Below, one piece after another: positions 24,954-37,663 of a stretch of DNA of 64,000 nt. Under the pieces are notes generated by a model. That model was not told the DNA's origin and made no database searches. It saw only the letters and a program-made list of their open reading frames with translations. Source of the DNA: Apostichopus japonicus (taxonomy: Eukaryota; Echinodermata; Holothuroidea; Aspidochirotida; Stichopodidae); assembly GCF_037975245.1 (NCBI RefSeq), contig NC_092580.1, positions 9,959,001 through 10,023,000 of the forward strand, read 5' to 3'. The position numbers were made by a program, and so were the translations under genes. Positions within the stretch are counted from its first letter, which is position 1, and every line of letters begins with the position of its first letter.

Positions 24954-25004
24954 AGGGTGAGTTATCGCTGCAAATGACTACCCAAAAGGCACCCTCCTCC
25001 CCCC

Positions 25005-25215
25005 CCCCCAACAAGGTTCCCAAAGGGCAAGTGAGTTCGCCGGCACCCCTCCCCCTGACAAGGTTCTTAAGCGACCAAGTTAGTTCGCCGGCACCCCTCC
25101 CCCCTGACAAGGTTCCCAAGCGGAAAAGGGAGTTCGCCGGCACCCCACCCCCTGACAAGGTTCCCAAGCGGAAAAGGGAATTCGCCGGAACCACTCCCCC
25201 CTGACTAGCTTCCCT
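25005..25215. repeat. Tandem repeat, about 48 bp unit, 4 copies, C-rich
   Basis: GTTCGCCGGCACCCCTCCCC and TGACAAGGTTCCCAAGCGG recur at 25,035, 25,083, 25,132 and 25,180. The unit length is a multiple of three for part of the array, which keeps short frames open on both strands. I do not read these as genes. Confidence 0.85.
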
Positions 25216-25305
25216 AGGGGAGAAAATGTTTTATAAAAACACCGAAGTCCAAACAACTGGATCTCTAAATATTTGAAAAACAAGCCAGTTTTCTCCCACC
25301 TAATG

Positions 25306-25354
25306 GTCTAGTGGTGAAGAAAAAGTTTTGGCAGCAGGTCCCTGGTTCAATCCC
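25306..25354 (+). promoter_or_regulatory. Third tRNA-like A box/B box pair
   Basis: TGGTCTAGTGG at 25,306-25,316 is the A-box form seen in Asp/Glu/Gly tRNAs. GGTTCAATCCC at 25,344-25,354 is a B-box match. The spacing is short for a tRNA and the acceptor stem is not evident. Probably a tRNA-derived SINE remnant. Confidence 0.5.
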
Positions 25355-25365
25355 AACTACTGCCT

Positions 25366-26194
25366 TCTTTTCATCAAAATATATCCTACCTTGTTTTAAT
25401 AGCAGCTTGCAGAAAACTCATCAAACAAAATGTTTTAAAAAATGTCAATACATGTTTCAAAAAAACATCCAATTTATTTATTTATTTAGAACAAACAATT
25501 CCATAGCAGGTGAATTAAGTACTTCTAACTATTCCTTAGATGCAGATAGTTGTTAGAGAAGGATTACATTTACTTCTAATATATTTAAGGTTACTAAAGG
25601 ATATTTTGAACATGAACTTTTTCATGCAAAATCTGTTCAGTGACAGGACTTTTCTCTAGTCACCACCCTTATCCTGTCCCGAAACAAAATTTTCAAATTA
25701 AACTAATCTCATAACAGACAACAGAATTTACCATTAACTTTTTTGAGCAAACTAACGCATGATAACATCCAATTCATTCTTCCCCTCCCCTTACCACCTC
25801 CCAGACACACACATATGCATTACTCCATTATCTTAGCAAGAGAATAAATACACATGCCTGTGCACTTTTGAGCATTTTGCAACAAAAGATGTTCATATAA
25901 TGGGCTTTCAGGATTTACTTCAATGCATGGATATTATTTATATGAAATTTAACAAATGTTGCAATTTCATCATGATGATTGTCAATATTACATCATTTGG
26001 ACTTAAAGGCCACTTCCATGTATGATTCTGCATCACTTGCTGATCCAAAACAAAAGCAAAGAATTAAATGATTGCAGAAAATATATCAAAAGATTGTCAA
26101 AAATGGATGTATGTCCATAGTACAAATGACTGGATTTGTTTCTCCTTGTAGCAACTCCCTGGTAAATATAACACACTGAAAAAAGGGGGGAAAA
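25366..26194. other. No gene seen
   Basis: AT-rich sequence with no recognised exon, RNA gene or array. Confidence 0.5.
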
Positions 26195-26680
26195 TTGCAA
26201 AAATGCATTGTGGCTTTGATGATTTAACATGAGCAATTTTCTTCATGAATCTGAGTAATGTATAGTGAGGGTGCACAACATACTTGATCTTAGTTATACA
26301 GTGAAAGCAGTGTGATGTAACAAACAATTGTCAGAATGACACAGGCTGTCCTGAAATGACCATTGACCTCAACAACAGGCTTCTTGTATTAAATTTGATA
26401 GATACATCAACATACTATATGACATATGAAAATAAGCATGGTTTTCATAATTTGACCCCTGGTGAACTCATACAACCATTGACCTCCGCCCCATCATTAG
26501 GCTTCTTGTACTCAATGTGGTACAATTACATACCAAATATGCGATCTGTCCCAGCTTCCCTTGCGATATTATGTTTAGGAAGGTGTTTTAGTGTAAAGAG
26601 ACAGGTAAGAGGGGAGTGAAGTAAATGTTTAACATTTGTTTACAAGCTTGGCGTAACAATCGCACTCACACACACACACA
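26195..26680 (-). repeat. Dispersed repeat family, copy 3 (reverse orientation)
   Basis: GAGCAATTTTCTTCATGAATCTGA, TGACCATTGACCTCAACAACAGG, AGGCTTCTTGTACTCAATGTGG, ACAAGCTTGGCGTAACAATCG and a CACACA run appear in the same order as in the copy at 31,020-31,350, and in reverse of the copies at 3,650 and 8,290. The AGGTCA half-sites are present but one is mutated (AGGTCAATGGTCA). Confidence 0.6.
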
Positions 26681-27608
26681 CATGTTGGTTTTACATTCCA
26701 ACCGAGGACCCCATTGTATTTTCCATTGTTCAAATCCACGTACCCTAACCTTAACAATACCCCATACAATAGAAATTCTTCCAAGGATGTGGTGATTCTT
26801 TAGAAATCACAACCGAGGACCTGGAATTCTTTTGTTCAAGTCCTCGGTCAGATAGAAAAACAAATGCACACGTACACACACAGGCCATCATGCATGCAAA
26901 GGTTACGATTATAATGGAAACCAAAAATGATAAAGCTCTCAGATACTTTCCTCAATACTGTTTATATGACCGGCTATTAAAGAAAGATGGCAACTGCTTG
27001 ATTGCAACTTTGTAACGTTTATTCCAGAATCAAAACAAGTGAATTCTTGGTTAAAGTGACACTCCTGTATAATATGGATTTACATATAAATAAAAAAATT
27101 ATATTCATGTTTATATTCGACTTCCTGTTGATGATATCATGCAGAAATGGGTTGGATACTTTTTGAGAGCTTTTTATAAAGATATACAAATTATTAGAAA
27201 TATAAACTCTGAACGCTTTATGATTCACATTCCATACCCCAAATCATACGAGGATGAAAATAATGTACTTTTTATATGCCACAAATTTCAAGAACACAAA
27301 ACTGATAAAATTGAAATTGATATGGATCCAATGTACAACAAACTGAAGCAAATACAACTTGTTATTCCTTCTTGGTTAATAATATCATATATATATTTAT
27401 AGAAGTATCATAGTATTTGAAGTGTAGTAGTAAACTAACATTAATACCAAGTATAGGACACAGAGTAGTGAGCAGTAGTACAGAGAACATTCATATGATC
27501 ACATGACTGATATGTATACTTTTATATATGAAAGATGATATATTACAAGCCTTTGCATGTCTATTGGTTTACAACAGGTATTAAACTGCTTCAGAGTTTA
27601 TTGAAAGG
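26681..27608. other. No gene seen
   Basis: ACCGAGGACC is repeated at about 26,700 and 26,812, each time followed by a GTTCAAATCC/GTTCAAGTCC word. An open frame at 27,139-27,402 has no recognisable product. Confidence 0.4.
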
Positions 27609-27838
27609 AATTTATATCTTTGCAATATAATATGCCATGAGGGTGTCCATTGCAACTATATGATATGAGGTACAATATTCTATGAGCCTGAGGATGTGTT
27701 TTTTTGGACAATTTTTTGGCAGACAATTTTCAGCCAACCAGAAAATTCTTTTCAACACATCCTCATAGAATATTTGTACCACATCCTCATATCATATATC
27801 ATATAGTTGACATATTATATTGCAAAGATATAATTTTT
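27609..27838. repeat. Long inverted repeat (foldback), arms about 80-90 bp
   Basis: The left arm (about 27,609-27,700) carries ATATCTTTGCAATATAATATG, CAACTATATGATATGAGG and ATTCTATGAGCCTGAGGATG. The right arm (about 27,754-27,838) is its inverted copy with small indels. The loop of about 53 bp contains two GACAATTTT words. It could be a MITE-like foldback element; ends and target duplications are not resolved. Confidence 0.65.
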
Positions 27839-30800
27839 TTTCAAAAATTGCATCAGCAGAACAGAGGATGTCAAAAGGGCACTTGAGCTGAAAATGTCTT
27901 TGCTTTGTACTCAAAACTCTTGATGAAATGCTATAGTGCTACAGAGAACTTTGACAGCTAAGCAAACATTCCCAATATATCCAGGTTTCAAGCATAAAAA
28001 AGACCAAGATTATTTAAGCCGAAGTAAAGCTTTTAAAGACTTTATAACCCACAGACCCCCCCTACTGTAATCCAACTTCCTGGAGTAGTTGAAGGTTACA
28101 TTCAATCAAACATAATCTTGAGTTATGGGCAAGATATTTGTTTGGGGCTATTGATGGGATTTCAACTAGCCTTGTGGGATAGTTTTCTCTTCATTATTAT
28201 AAATTCTACATCCCTTGAAGAGTTTGAAGGAGTGAGTGAAGGAATTAACATCTCTCAGATATTTATACAAAATTCAGAATTATAGATATAAAAAGGTCAT
28301 GTGACTTAGTTTCTCCAACGTGTTCTTTATCTTTCATTTAGTACATATCTACATGAGTTGGTACACTAATCTATATAAACTTGTTGACTCCAATCCCTTT
28401 TCACATCTTAGAACAGATGTTAATTCATGAAGGTCTGTGGCACACGTTACTGATACTATTAGTGGGCCACACCATTCAGACCACTCAAAATCATCTTAAA
28501 TCTTTAGTAAAACAACAAGAAACCTACATAAATACCTACTAACAAGTCTTAACATAGACAAATAACTGCAGAATATTTCACAGCTTCCTGACTGAAGGAA
28601 GTATTAACTTCAAGACGCCCCTCCCCCCGCACCGCCCTCCCCCTTTATTTGTGAGCGTACTTGCACTACACAGATCTCATTGCTTTTGGAACTATTTGCC
28701 AAAAAGGAAATCCTTAAGCATACCTTAGTGCTGGGTCAATGTTAACATAAGATACTGTACTTGTGTGTACCATTGTTATAACATTAGGCCTTTGCCTAAA
28801 ACAACTGTAATCCACACAGGCTATTAACATAAGACCTAACCCACACTAGTTTTGAACATAGACCTCACATATCTTGTGACCCTTGATAGACTCGCAATAG
28901 ATTCACAAAGAGGAGATCAATTGATTTGGAATCTCAGTGCGTGTTATCATTGCACCCTGTGCTCAGAGCCCGCACTGGCGATCACCGAACAAGAAGTGGA
29001 GGAAATTGAACAAAGTGGTACTTGATTTTTTAATGTTTGCTATATGAGATAAATATGGTACTTGATTTTTGAAAAAGTTGCTTTATGAGTTGTGGTGTTA
29101 CAAACATTACCAGTGACCAAATTTATTCAAATCAGATTTAACGTCTCAACTTTTATATATTTTTTGTTTTGTTTGTTCTTGTCTCTTCTTCAAATGTTTA
29201 TTTTCTTTTTGTAGAGAAGATATATGTACATATGAAGTTAACACATGTTTTCTTGAATACTAAGACACGATTTAAAAAATGTAAGACATATATGGTCTTT
29301 AATATCACAAAGGCAGAAAACTGCAAATATAACTACTGGCTTATCAAACTAAGGACTACTGCTGAATATTGTTCTTTTAATATTCTGCAAAATGGAAAAC
29401 AATGGAAAATTTATCACTTTTTTGCCAGATAATTTCTCCACCATAGTTTGGTGTTTTGTATAGTTCTCTCTGCTTGACCTCACTTGAGAGGTTACAAGAG
29501 TCACAAAACAAATAAACATGATAATTACAAATTTACAAAGATGGCAAAAGGGGAAGAATAAAGAGAAAAAGAAAAGAAAAAAAATAGCAAATACAAAGTG
29601 TAACCTGAAGAAAACAACAAGATAACTATGACAACAGCCTATCAACAAACCAAAAACAAACAAATAAACAAGTGAAATGATCAACAAAATAATTCATTAC
29701 AAACCCACCAAACTTTGCAAGTTTCATGAGAATGCTTTCTCTTTCTTTCCCTAGTCTGAAAGTGTCATTTCCTCTTGAATTGTATTAGGATTAAATTGTA
29801 TAGGATTAAATCGTATTAGGATTAAATAGTATTAATATTAGCCTTAAAAAAAAAAATAACCCAGACGTTTTAAGTCAGTTTTCCTTTCCCGATCAAACAT
29901 ACTACATACAAGGAAAATAATGATAATCCATGCCCCAATTTCTCATTTCTACGACGATGGCAAATTCTCTCGTTTTCAAAACCGATGCTACGGAAGCCTT
30001 CTGTGCTATTTAAATCTTGGTATAGCTGGCTCGAGATCTAACTTGGATTTTTAATTTCTTTGAAAGATCTCTCTTCCAAAATGGAAGATGAATAGGAGAC
30101 AATTTTTTTTTTTACCTCTCGAGGAAATTTTGGAACAAAACAAAATGATTTAAAATAAATATTAATAGTCATAATACTGATCATGTACGGGATTTAGTCA
30201 TTGCTTGGTTTAGTTTTTTTTTTTATCTTTTTATCTTTTCTTATTTTTTTTATATTTTTATTTTATCTCTATTTTTATTTTCACCTTATTGTTGAGCGAA
30301 CACAGAAAACATGATTTTCATCCTAGATGATAATCCATACCAGTAAATATTGAACAAATTTAAAGGTGGTTTCAATGTGGACATTGTTTGAACCATTAAC
30401 TCACTGCACTATGAAGTCATCAACATCTTTAAAGTTATATAAACTGACATCTCAACTCAAATAGTATCTGGCCACAAACAGCAAGTTGCCTCAGCTCTAC
30501 AATTCCTTTCCCACATCTTTGGTAAATATTTTCTTCTTTTGGCATTCTTACAACTTTTTTTAACAATTTTTTTTTTCTTTGGGGGGGGGGGGCTCTATAT
30601 CTATATAAGAACTAACTATAATTCATCAAAACTACAGATACATAAAAGAAGCAAATCAATGACAAAACAGGACTGGTAGATTATAATAGAGATTATGAAA
30701 AGAGTAAAGAAAGTATTGGAAAGAAGTTGGAACCTTTTTGTTGTCTGAACTATTCACCCCAATCTTTGGATCGATGCTCGACTCTCCTGGCAACATTGCC

Positions 30801-31019
30801 AGACGTCCGGCCGGAAGTACAACGTACATCTATCCTAAGGTGTACTCATTCAACTCCTCCAATTCTTAGCCAACAACTTATTTGCTCTTTTCAAATTTCA
30901 GCCATCCATCTACCAAACTTTCATAGAAATTACAAATATATTGATTATTCTACTGTAGAATAAGTTGTGTGTAATATAGAATAAAATTAAGAATAGGTAG
31001 AAAGAAAAATAGTAAACTA
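27839..31019. other. No gene seen
   Basis: No exon was recognised in about 3 kb. A GTATTAGGATTAAAT short repeat lies at about 29,780-29,835, T-rich runs at 30,200-30,290, and a ten-base G-run at about 30,583. Confidence 0.5.
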
Positions 31020-31350
31020 GAATGCAATAATGCATTGTGCATTGGAAGACGTAACATGAGCAGTTTTCTTCATGAATATGATGTAATGTATTGTGATGGT
31101 GTACATGTTTACAAGGGTTCACAATTTGACCTGTGGTCACCCCAAATGACCTTTGATCTCTACCAAAAACGATAGGCTTCTTGTACTTAATATGGTACTT
31201 CTACACACCAAATATGAAATTGGTCTGACCTTCCCTTCTTGAGATATCGTGTTTACAAGCTGGGTGTCACAAAGGCACTCACACATACATACATACATAC
31301 ATACATACATACATACGCCATCATGAATGCAAATGTCACGATTATCATCA
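31020..31350 (-). repeat. Dispersed repeat family, copy 4 (reverse orientation), with a CATA microsatellite
   Basis: GAGCAGTTTTCTTCATGAATATGA, CCAAATGACCTTTGATCTC, AGGCTTCTTGTACTTAATATGG and ACAAGCTGGGTGTCACAAAGG match copy 3. A perfect run of CATA (about 31,284-31,315) sits where other copies have CA repeats. Confidence 0.65.
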
Positions 31351-34300
31351 AAACCAAACCTAGGAGAAAACGGTAGAATAATGTCTGTGCCAGGGGATGC
31401 AGTTTGTGGTTTCTATTCATTCATGCTGGACACTCTCCTCTCTCCCTTTCTCCTCTCTCTCTTCAAACATCTAAGAAAGATCTGAACAAGAGGTTGCAGT
31501 ACATGCAAGGCTGGGTAGTGTCAGGAAGTGGAGCTTAAACCCTACCAGCTAATTTTGGCTTGATATGTCGTTTATGGCCATTTAAAATGTTGCTTTTTTT
31601 TCTCATCCCCCTACTAGTGTTGGTACCGTATTAATCACGACGGTTACATAGTTGATGTATTCACGCTGTAGTCACTATGTTAATTATGTAACTGTCAGAA
31701 TACCTGCAACCAGTCAAAATTTGTCATCCTGCGGACAACTTGTTAATTGAACCGTGAAACTACTTCCCAGCATGCACTGTGCTTCCCATTGATAAAATGG
31801 TCAACTCTCTGATTGAAGGCAGTCACTGCATCACCTGGCACTAAACAGGTCAATTGTACATGGTGAACCTAAATAACCCTACCTACACCAGTTCAGAGAA
31901 ATAATTTATCCACTATCGCAAAATGCTGCTCTGTAAAATGGTCAAATTGCTTTACAGGTCCACAGATGTCATAGCAGGTTTTTCACACAGAAACCATAGT
32001 ATTTTATAGGAGCCAAAGTTCAGAGGCCCTCCAAAAACTGCTGTCCAAAATCTGAACGCTAAATCATTCCCTGCCGGTAGCTTCCCTTTACACCGCTAAA
32101 CAAACTACCAGTCACCAAATAACTATAACAAAACGATAAGTGAATTTAGTTTCCTAAATACTACTCAACTTTTGGGCATTGATACAAACATATTATTCGC
32201 TGACAACCTTGCACGAATGAACACAAAGAACATAGATTTCTCTACCGTGACATGTAATAACCACATGTGTAAAAGACGGACAAACGCACAACACTGACGC
32301 ACGAAAATAAACTCCAATGCTAAACAGCATTTAACATGAAGGTCATACGACAACCTGTGGCGTTACCGCATTCCCGACATGATATGCTGCTATATAACAT
32401 TAAAACTGATAATGTTACAGGTGTCCCTCACTTAAGTCAATTAATAAACAACTATTATTCTATTACAAGAAACTGTGACAAATAAATTTCACAAGGTTTT
32501 CTGTGAGAAGTCTGTTTTCGAAAAGTCGTAGCTCAGACGGCCACAATTTGGACTTCCACTTAAGTTTCAACAATAATGTACGGAAAATAGATGGAAGGAT
32601 TAAAACACCTCAATCTCACATTTAAACAATCAGTAATTACAGCTTTTAACATAAAATGCTAAAGATTTTTTTGCTTTTGTCTCTGTTCTAATATTTTATT
32701 TTGACTAATATTAGGTCATTACTACCCAACATATGTTAGACAGGTTGAGAATGGTGATATATGGTGATAAATATGGTGAGATACGTTTATACTTATTTTT
32801 TGCCTATTTTGACATTTCAAATCAATTTATTTCTCTCATTTCAATTTGTTGGTATGTGGTGCAGACCTGAGTGCATTTTGGACAACATTTCAGTAGCTAA
32901 AGATGTTCTCAACTGTTTTGGATTGATGTACAAAAACCGGATACTTACAAAAAAAAAGCTTGAATCTTGTTAGAGGTTAGAAATAAATCTTAAAAAGTAT
33001 GCACGAAACACATATTAACATTTGAAAAACGCCAAGGTACTCGATTTAGCAGTGAGTGTTCCATTTCCTTAATACTGCTTCGAGCAAATACTGCAACACT
33101 GTAACAAGTTTCCTTGACTGTCACACAATTTATATCACGCTTACAACGTAGACTACAAACTCCATTAAACATCTGCTATATACTTAAACACAACACCGAA
33201 AGCTTTACGCAGCTTCACACTCGTGGTGACGATATTAACATGAACGCCACCTTTAACATGTGGTACAAAATTCTGTTCTCCGGAAAACTGGGTAATATCA
33301 GTTTCATGCAGTGTACATATTTAGTGTATACATATATAAAATGTCTAAAGCTGGTTTTTCTTTCCTGTAATGACAAAGGTTTACAGACAAAAACAATCAA
33401 CAGTTATCCACATTTGGTGGAATATACACTGATTGAATTTGTTAGCTGCACTCAGTTTAGAAATCTGTTTAAATATCAAAAATTCTTTCTCGTAGTTTAA
33501 CCTAACAATCCCACTAAAAATTATCATCTACATCTGACCACAACCATTTCAAACACACCAAACTTTTATCGTTTTTCATACGATTTAATAGTTACTTTCA
33601 TCACTTTGTCTCATCTCACTCGCTTCTGCTTTCCATGGAATCCCTTTTCCAAGACTCGTCTGAGCTAATTAGGTTGTAAAGGATCCAGCAGGCAAGAATA
33701 TAGATGATTCCACTCATTTCAGCTTTTCTTCAAATTTCACTTTGAAGAGCCATTTCAGTTTTCTTCTGAAAGGAGGAAGAACAGCCCACCATTGCAACAC
33801 TTCAATAACTTCACGTATACTGGACTTGCTCACTTTCACTGTCTTAAAACCAACAAAACATTAAGGAAAAAAAAAAAAAAGATCACTTCAAAAATATGGA
33901 AAAATTCCTTCTACTTTCCAAAACAAAAATTGTCTGTCCTGCTTATTCCTCCAGAAGTAAGGCTACAATGACTCTTTTTGAACAGCGATTCCGCTCCGCA
34001 TGCAGGAGGGAGGGCCTTTATCGTCTCTCTGCGCCATGAAGGCTTGTCCAACCGGAGCTGCTTGTACCTTTCCACAGGAAGTGAGATGCTCTTTCATCAC
34101 CCAATCACTGTTATCCTGTCCTCTGCTCCCTTAAGTGTTTTCCAACCAGAGTGCTTGTACATTTCCACAGGAGGAAGTGATGTGCTCCCCCAGTGCCCAA
34201 TCACTGTTATCCTGTAGATATGACCTTAGCATTCTCTAGAATAGGCATTCCTGACTGGATGCTCTGATCGAGAATGGACAACCTATATGTTCAGGAAACA

Positions 34301-34627
34301 AACCAACAAGAAAGAAACACAGTGAATGTTTGCAGAAACAGACAGGAACTGATGGAAACTTTAATCAGTAAGCAAGTTTAACACCAATTCTATTTGATCT
34401 TAAAAATTTTATTTACTTTGATCTTAAAGTAACAAAATGTTTGAGGATCTGAAGAGACTTCATTAATTAATCTCTTGTACATTAATAAACCTTCCATTGG
34501 TGTAAAAAGCTAGAAACAGTGTTGTATAGTGTTAACAAATTACTCTTGAATTTTTGGGAAGCAAACAAAAAAATCCATCTCAAAAAGCTGCTTTAAAATG
34601 TTCTGGTTTGAGGATATGTTGTAATAC
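31351..34627. other. Downstream of TBK1; no other gene seen
   Basis: No second gene was recognised. An AATAAA signal on the minus strand lies near 34,405-34,412 and could end the TBK1 transcript. A pair of direct copies with GCTTGTACNTTTCCACAGGA and CCAATCACTGTTATCCTGT lies at about 34,045-34,120 and 34,140-34,216. Confidence 0.4.
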
Positions 34628-34855
34628 TTACATCATCTTCTGCTTCTTGGTCATTTTCATCCAGCTTTGACCGCTCTCTTTGAGTTTTTCTAGGCCTTGT
34701 TTAGCCTGTGCTACAGTTTCCACCACATGCCCCAAGGACTTTATCGACGATCTTAGATCCGAGGACGACACTTCGAAGGTGCTCTCCCCTTGCGCTTGGG
34801 GAGAATGCGTCTCTTGGGCTACGACGACACCATGGCCAACGTCCTTCGTTACAAC
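34628..34855 (-). CDS. TBK1: TBK1 exon 16 (C-terminal helix, stop or one more splice)
   Basis: Starts at the acceptor TGCCTCAG in phase 0. After a polar linker, SSIKSLGHVVETVAQAKQGL and EKLKESGQSWMKMTKKQ form the amphipathic helix that in TBK1 binds TANK/NAP1/OPTN-type adaptors. The reading frame reaches TAA inside ATGTAAGTATT, which is also a perfect splice donor. The gene may therefore end here or splice at 34,632 into a short terminal exon. Confidence 0.8.
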   Translation of the reverse strand, partial: VVTKDVGHGVVVAQETHSPQAQGESTFEVSSSDLRSSIKSLGHVVETVAQAKQGLEKLKESGQSWMKMTKKQKMM

Positions 34856-35507
34856 CTGAGGCAGGACAAGATTTCCTCATCAAAATTTCAAGTATTCCTC
34901 ACAGAGAGCTTACCAACACCAGGCATTGAATACTAATGATACTGCTGAAATCTGCAGGTTCCTTGCATGATCTGGGCCTGCCATCATTGCATTTGTTAAG
35001 TTCCAAAATGGTAAATTATCTGAAATCTTTGAAACCAGCCACAAAAGGGGATCAAGTGGAGGCAGAGGAAAAATAGTTTCTGTCGATTTCAAATTTTGCA
35101 AAAAATTTCAAGTTCCAAGATTTAGCCACCCAGCTTTCTACGGTTGCAACTGGTCTTGTGAAAGCAGCTTTTCCAGAGTTACCTTGTTAAACAAAGGTTT
35201 CATTGTTTGAATTCTGGTGACCTACAATGACCACAAAATGTACCAAAAGTGATTACTCAATTGGAATCTATGTACAAAGTGAAAACTTAATCCAAAATTC
35301 TCCTCCCATAGTTACCTATTTTATTTGCTTACCAAGGGTGTCTTCTTGACCGCAGACGTCATACACACACATACATACCTGACTAAATATCTCTCTTGCC
35401 TCAGGCAGGCGGATCGCAGGTTAACATGAACAGAAAAATATATACCGATATGTAACAAGGGAACTTGTAAAGATAGGAATGGGGAAGACGTGAGCTAAAC
35501 TTCTCAC

Positions 35508-35636
35508 CATTCCACTCATGCTGGTGGTTGCATCTGAGGCATCCATCAGAACGGGTTCTTGGTTGACTCTGTCCGAGTATATCTGGTTGACTATCCTCTG
35601 ATATCGCAAGCTGCCCGACTGGATGTTCATAACAAG
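35508..35636 (-). CDS. TBK1: TBK1 exon 15 (linker to C-terminal adaptor-binding part)
   Basis: LVMNIQSGSLRYQRIVNQIY, then a polar tail ending ATTSMSGM. Starts after TTTCTTGACAG and ends at GTGAGA, phase 0 on both sides. Similarity to vertebrate TBK1 is low here, as expected for this linker; frame and splice signals carry the call. Confidence 0.75.
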
Positions 35637-36119
35637 CTGTCAAGAAATTGCAAAAGCAATCAAAATCAATGAGAATGGCAAAGAAATACCAATCAACCTC
35701 ACCAGGGTCTTCTATTTTTACACGGGGAAACAGTGTACATACAAGAAGCATGGTGGAGAGTGCTCGGGTCTAATATTCATCAAGCCTTGTAAATATACCA
35801 CGCAGACAAGGTATATAAACTTTTTCCTGATCTACTTCATATACACATCTAAAAGTCTGCATAGAAAAAAACCAGTAACTAATATGATTATCATCGTGGT
35901 GGGAACAAGGAGAAAGAAACGGGTTGAAGAAATGATATATGTCCAGTCTGTAACTGTCAGGTCAGAAATGCTGTGGTCAGACGATTGGAGATACTGGCTC
36001 TTTGGGAGGACTAGCACCTACCATCAGAAGGATAGTGCATAGATATGACAGTGGGAACCCAAGTATTCATTATCATCCATTTGCTAGACTTACTACGATG
36101 ATGAACCTGTGAGGATCAT

Positions 36120-36705
36120 AGAGTTTGTATGTGTGGCTTTCCTAATCCTCTCTGTGCATTAGTAACCAGTGATGATCAAAGAGTTTGTATGTGTGGCTTT
36201 CCTAATCCTCTCTGTGCATTAGTAACCAGTGATGACCTTAGAGTTTGTAGGTGTGGCTTTCCTAATCCTCTCTGTGCATTAGTAACCAGTGATGACCTTA
36301 GAGTTTGTAGGTGTGGCTTTCCTAATCCTCTCTGTGCATTAGTAACCAGTGATGATCAAAGAGTTTGTAGGTGTGGCTTTCCTAATCTTCTCTGTGCATT
36401 AATAACCAGTGATGACCTTAGAGTTTGTAGGTGTGGCTTTCCTAATCCTCTCTGTGCATTAGTAACCAGTGATGACCTAAGAGTTTGTAGGTGTGGCTTT
36501 CCTAATACTCTCTGTGCATTAGTCACCAGTGATGACCTAAGAGTTTGTAGGTGTAGCTTTCCTAATACTCTCTGTGCATTAGTAACCAGTGATGACCTAA
36601 GAGTTTGTAGGTGTGGCTTTCCTAATCCTCTCTGTGCATTAATAACGACTATGATCAAAAAGTTTGTATGTGTGGCTATCCTTATTCTCTTTGTGCATTA
36701 ATTGA
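36120..36705. repeat. Tandem repeat, 60-bp unit, 10 copies, in TBK1 intron 14
   Basis: GAGTTTGTAGGTGTGGCTTT, CCTAATCCTCTCTGTGCATT and AGTAACCAGTGATGACC repeat exactly every 60 bases. Because 60 is a multiple of three, frames stay open on both strands across most of the array (190 codons plus, 100 minus). It sits in an intron and has no start, splice or family evidence, so I do not call it coding. Confidence 0.95.
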
Positions 36706-36789
36706 ATGAAATACTTTGGCAAATAGCTTTGAAAATGATAAAGGAATCCCATTAGAGTATGATGTTGAGAGGAAGGTGAGAGGTCTTAC

Positions 36790-36886
36790 CTCACTGATGG
36801 AATCCCTAAGGCGGTGAGCAGTGGCAATGAAGGAATGCATCATGGCCTGGACATCCTCTGCCTGGGATCGATGTAGTAACGCATCA
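36790..36886 (-). CDS. TBK1: TBK1 exon 14 (scaffold domain)
   Basis: DALLHRSQAEDVQAMMHSFI and ATAHRLRDSISE continue the coiled coil. The acceptor is CTTTAATTAG and the donor GTAAGA, phase 0 out. Confidence 0.85.
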
Positions 36887-37558
36887 CTAATTAAAGACAA
36901 AACAAAATCATGAACAAAATTAAAATTGACTCGGCCACTTTCACTCTCAATTTATGGGAAAACTTGTACATAATTCATATACTCAACACATTCACCAGGA
37001 TGAACTACTTGGATACAGTCCTGATGTAAGAGAGGTTTCAAATTGGCAAAGTTTTTTTTTGCTGAAACAACGTTCTTTCTAGTATGGTAGTCATGTCTGG
37101 CTTGGCTAATGGGGTCACCAGGCCAAATTTTTAAGGCTTTTTTTTCTGGTCGTCCCTCGGATGACCATGCCTTGCGTTATTTGTTGTCTGCACCGCAAAT
37201 TTGATTTCCCTCCAAAATGTAGCGAAATAACATTGACCTATACGTATGTAGAGTAGACGTGTAGGGTTAGTGTAGAGAACACCCCGTTGAAATGATATCA
37301 TTTTCTCATTTTTACCTAGTTGGGGGTATTTACTTACAGTGCAATGTGAATTTAATGCAGACAACTAGTCCTGTGCCAGGCAACCTCCCACAGCTGATTC
37401 TGGTTGTCTCAACAGAAATTTTGGTCATCTTGGAAGACCATTAAAAAAAATTTGTCATGGGTCATGGCAAGACTACTTGAGGATATATATAATCAGCCAA
37501 TGGGCGGACAGCGAGAAGACTTGGCCAGCTTGCGATATTAAACAAACCCCAAACTTAC

Positions 37559-37663
37559 TTGTTCCACCAGTCTTTGTAACAAGTATGAATTTTCTTCCAC
37601 TTGCTCTCACAATGATCACTAAACAGAGACAATGCCCCACTCAGCTTCATGCCAAGTTTATCT
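37559..37663 (-). CDS. TBK1: TBK1 exon 13 (scaffold domain)
   Basis: DKLGMKLSGALSLFSDHCES and KWKKIHTCYKDWWNK align with the helix that follows the YNEEQIHK segment. The acceptor is TTTTATCTTCAG and the donor GTAAGT. Phases 2 in and 2 out. Confidence 0.9.

Noticed and set aside
24941-25283. Several short open frames with PDKVPK-type repeats
   Set aside because: Produced by a C-rich 48-bp tandem repeat; no start or splice support.
36129-36701. A repeat protein of 20-residue cysteine-rich units
   Set aside because: The frame is open only because the unit is 60 bp, it is open on both strands, and it lies in an intron.
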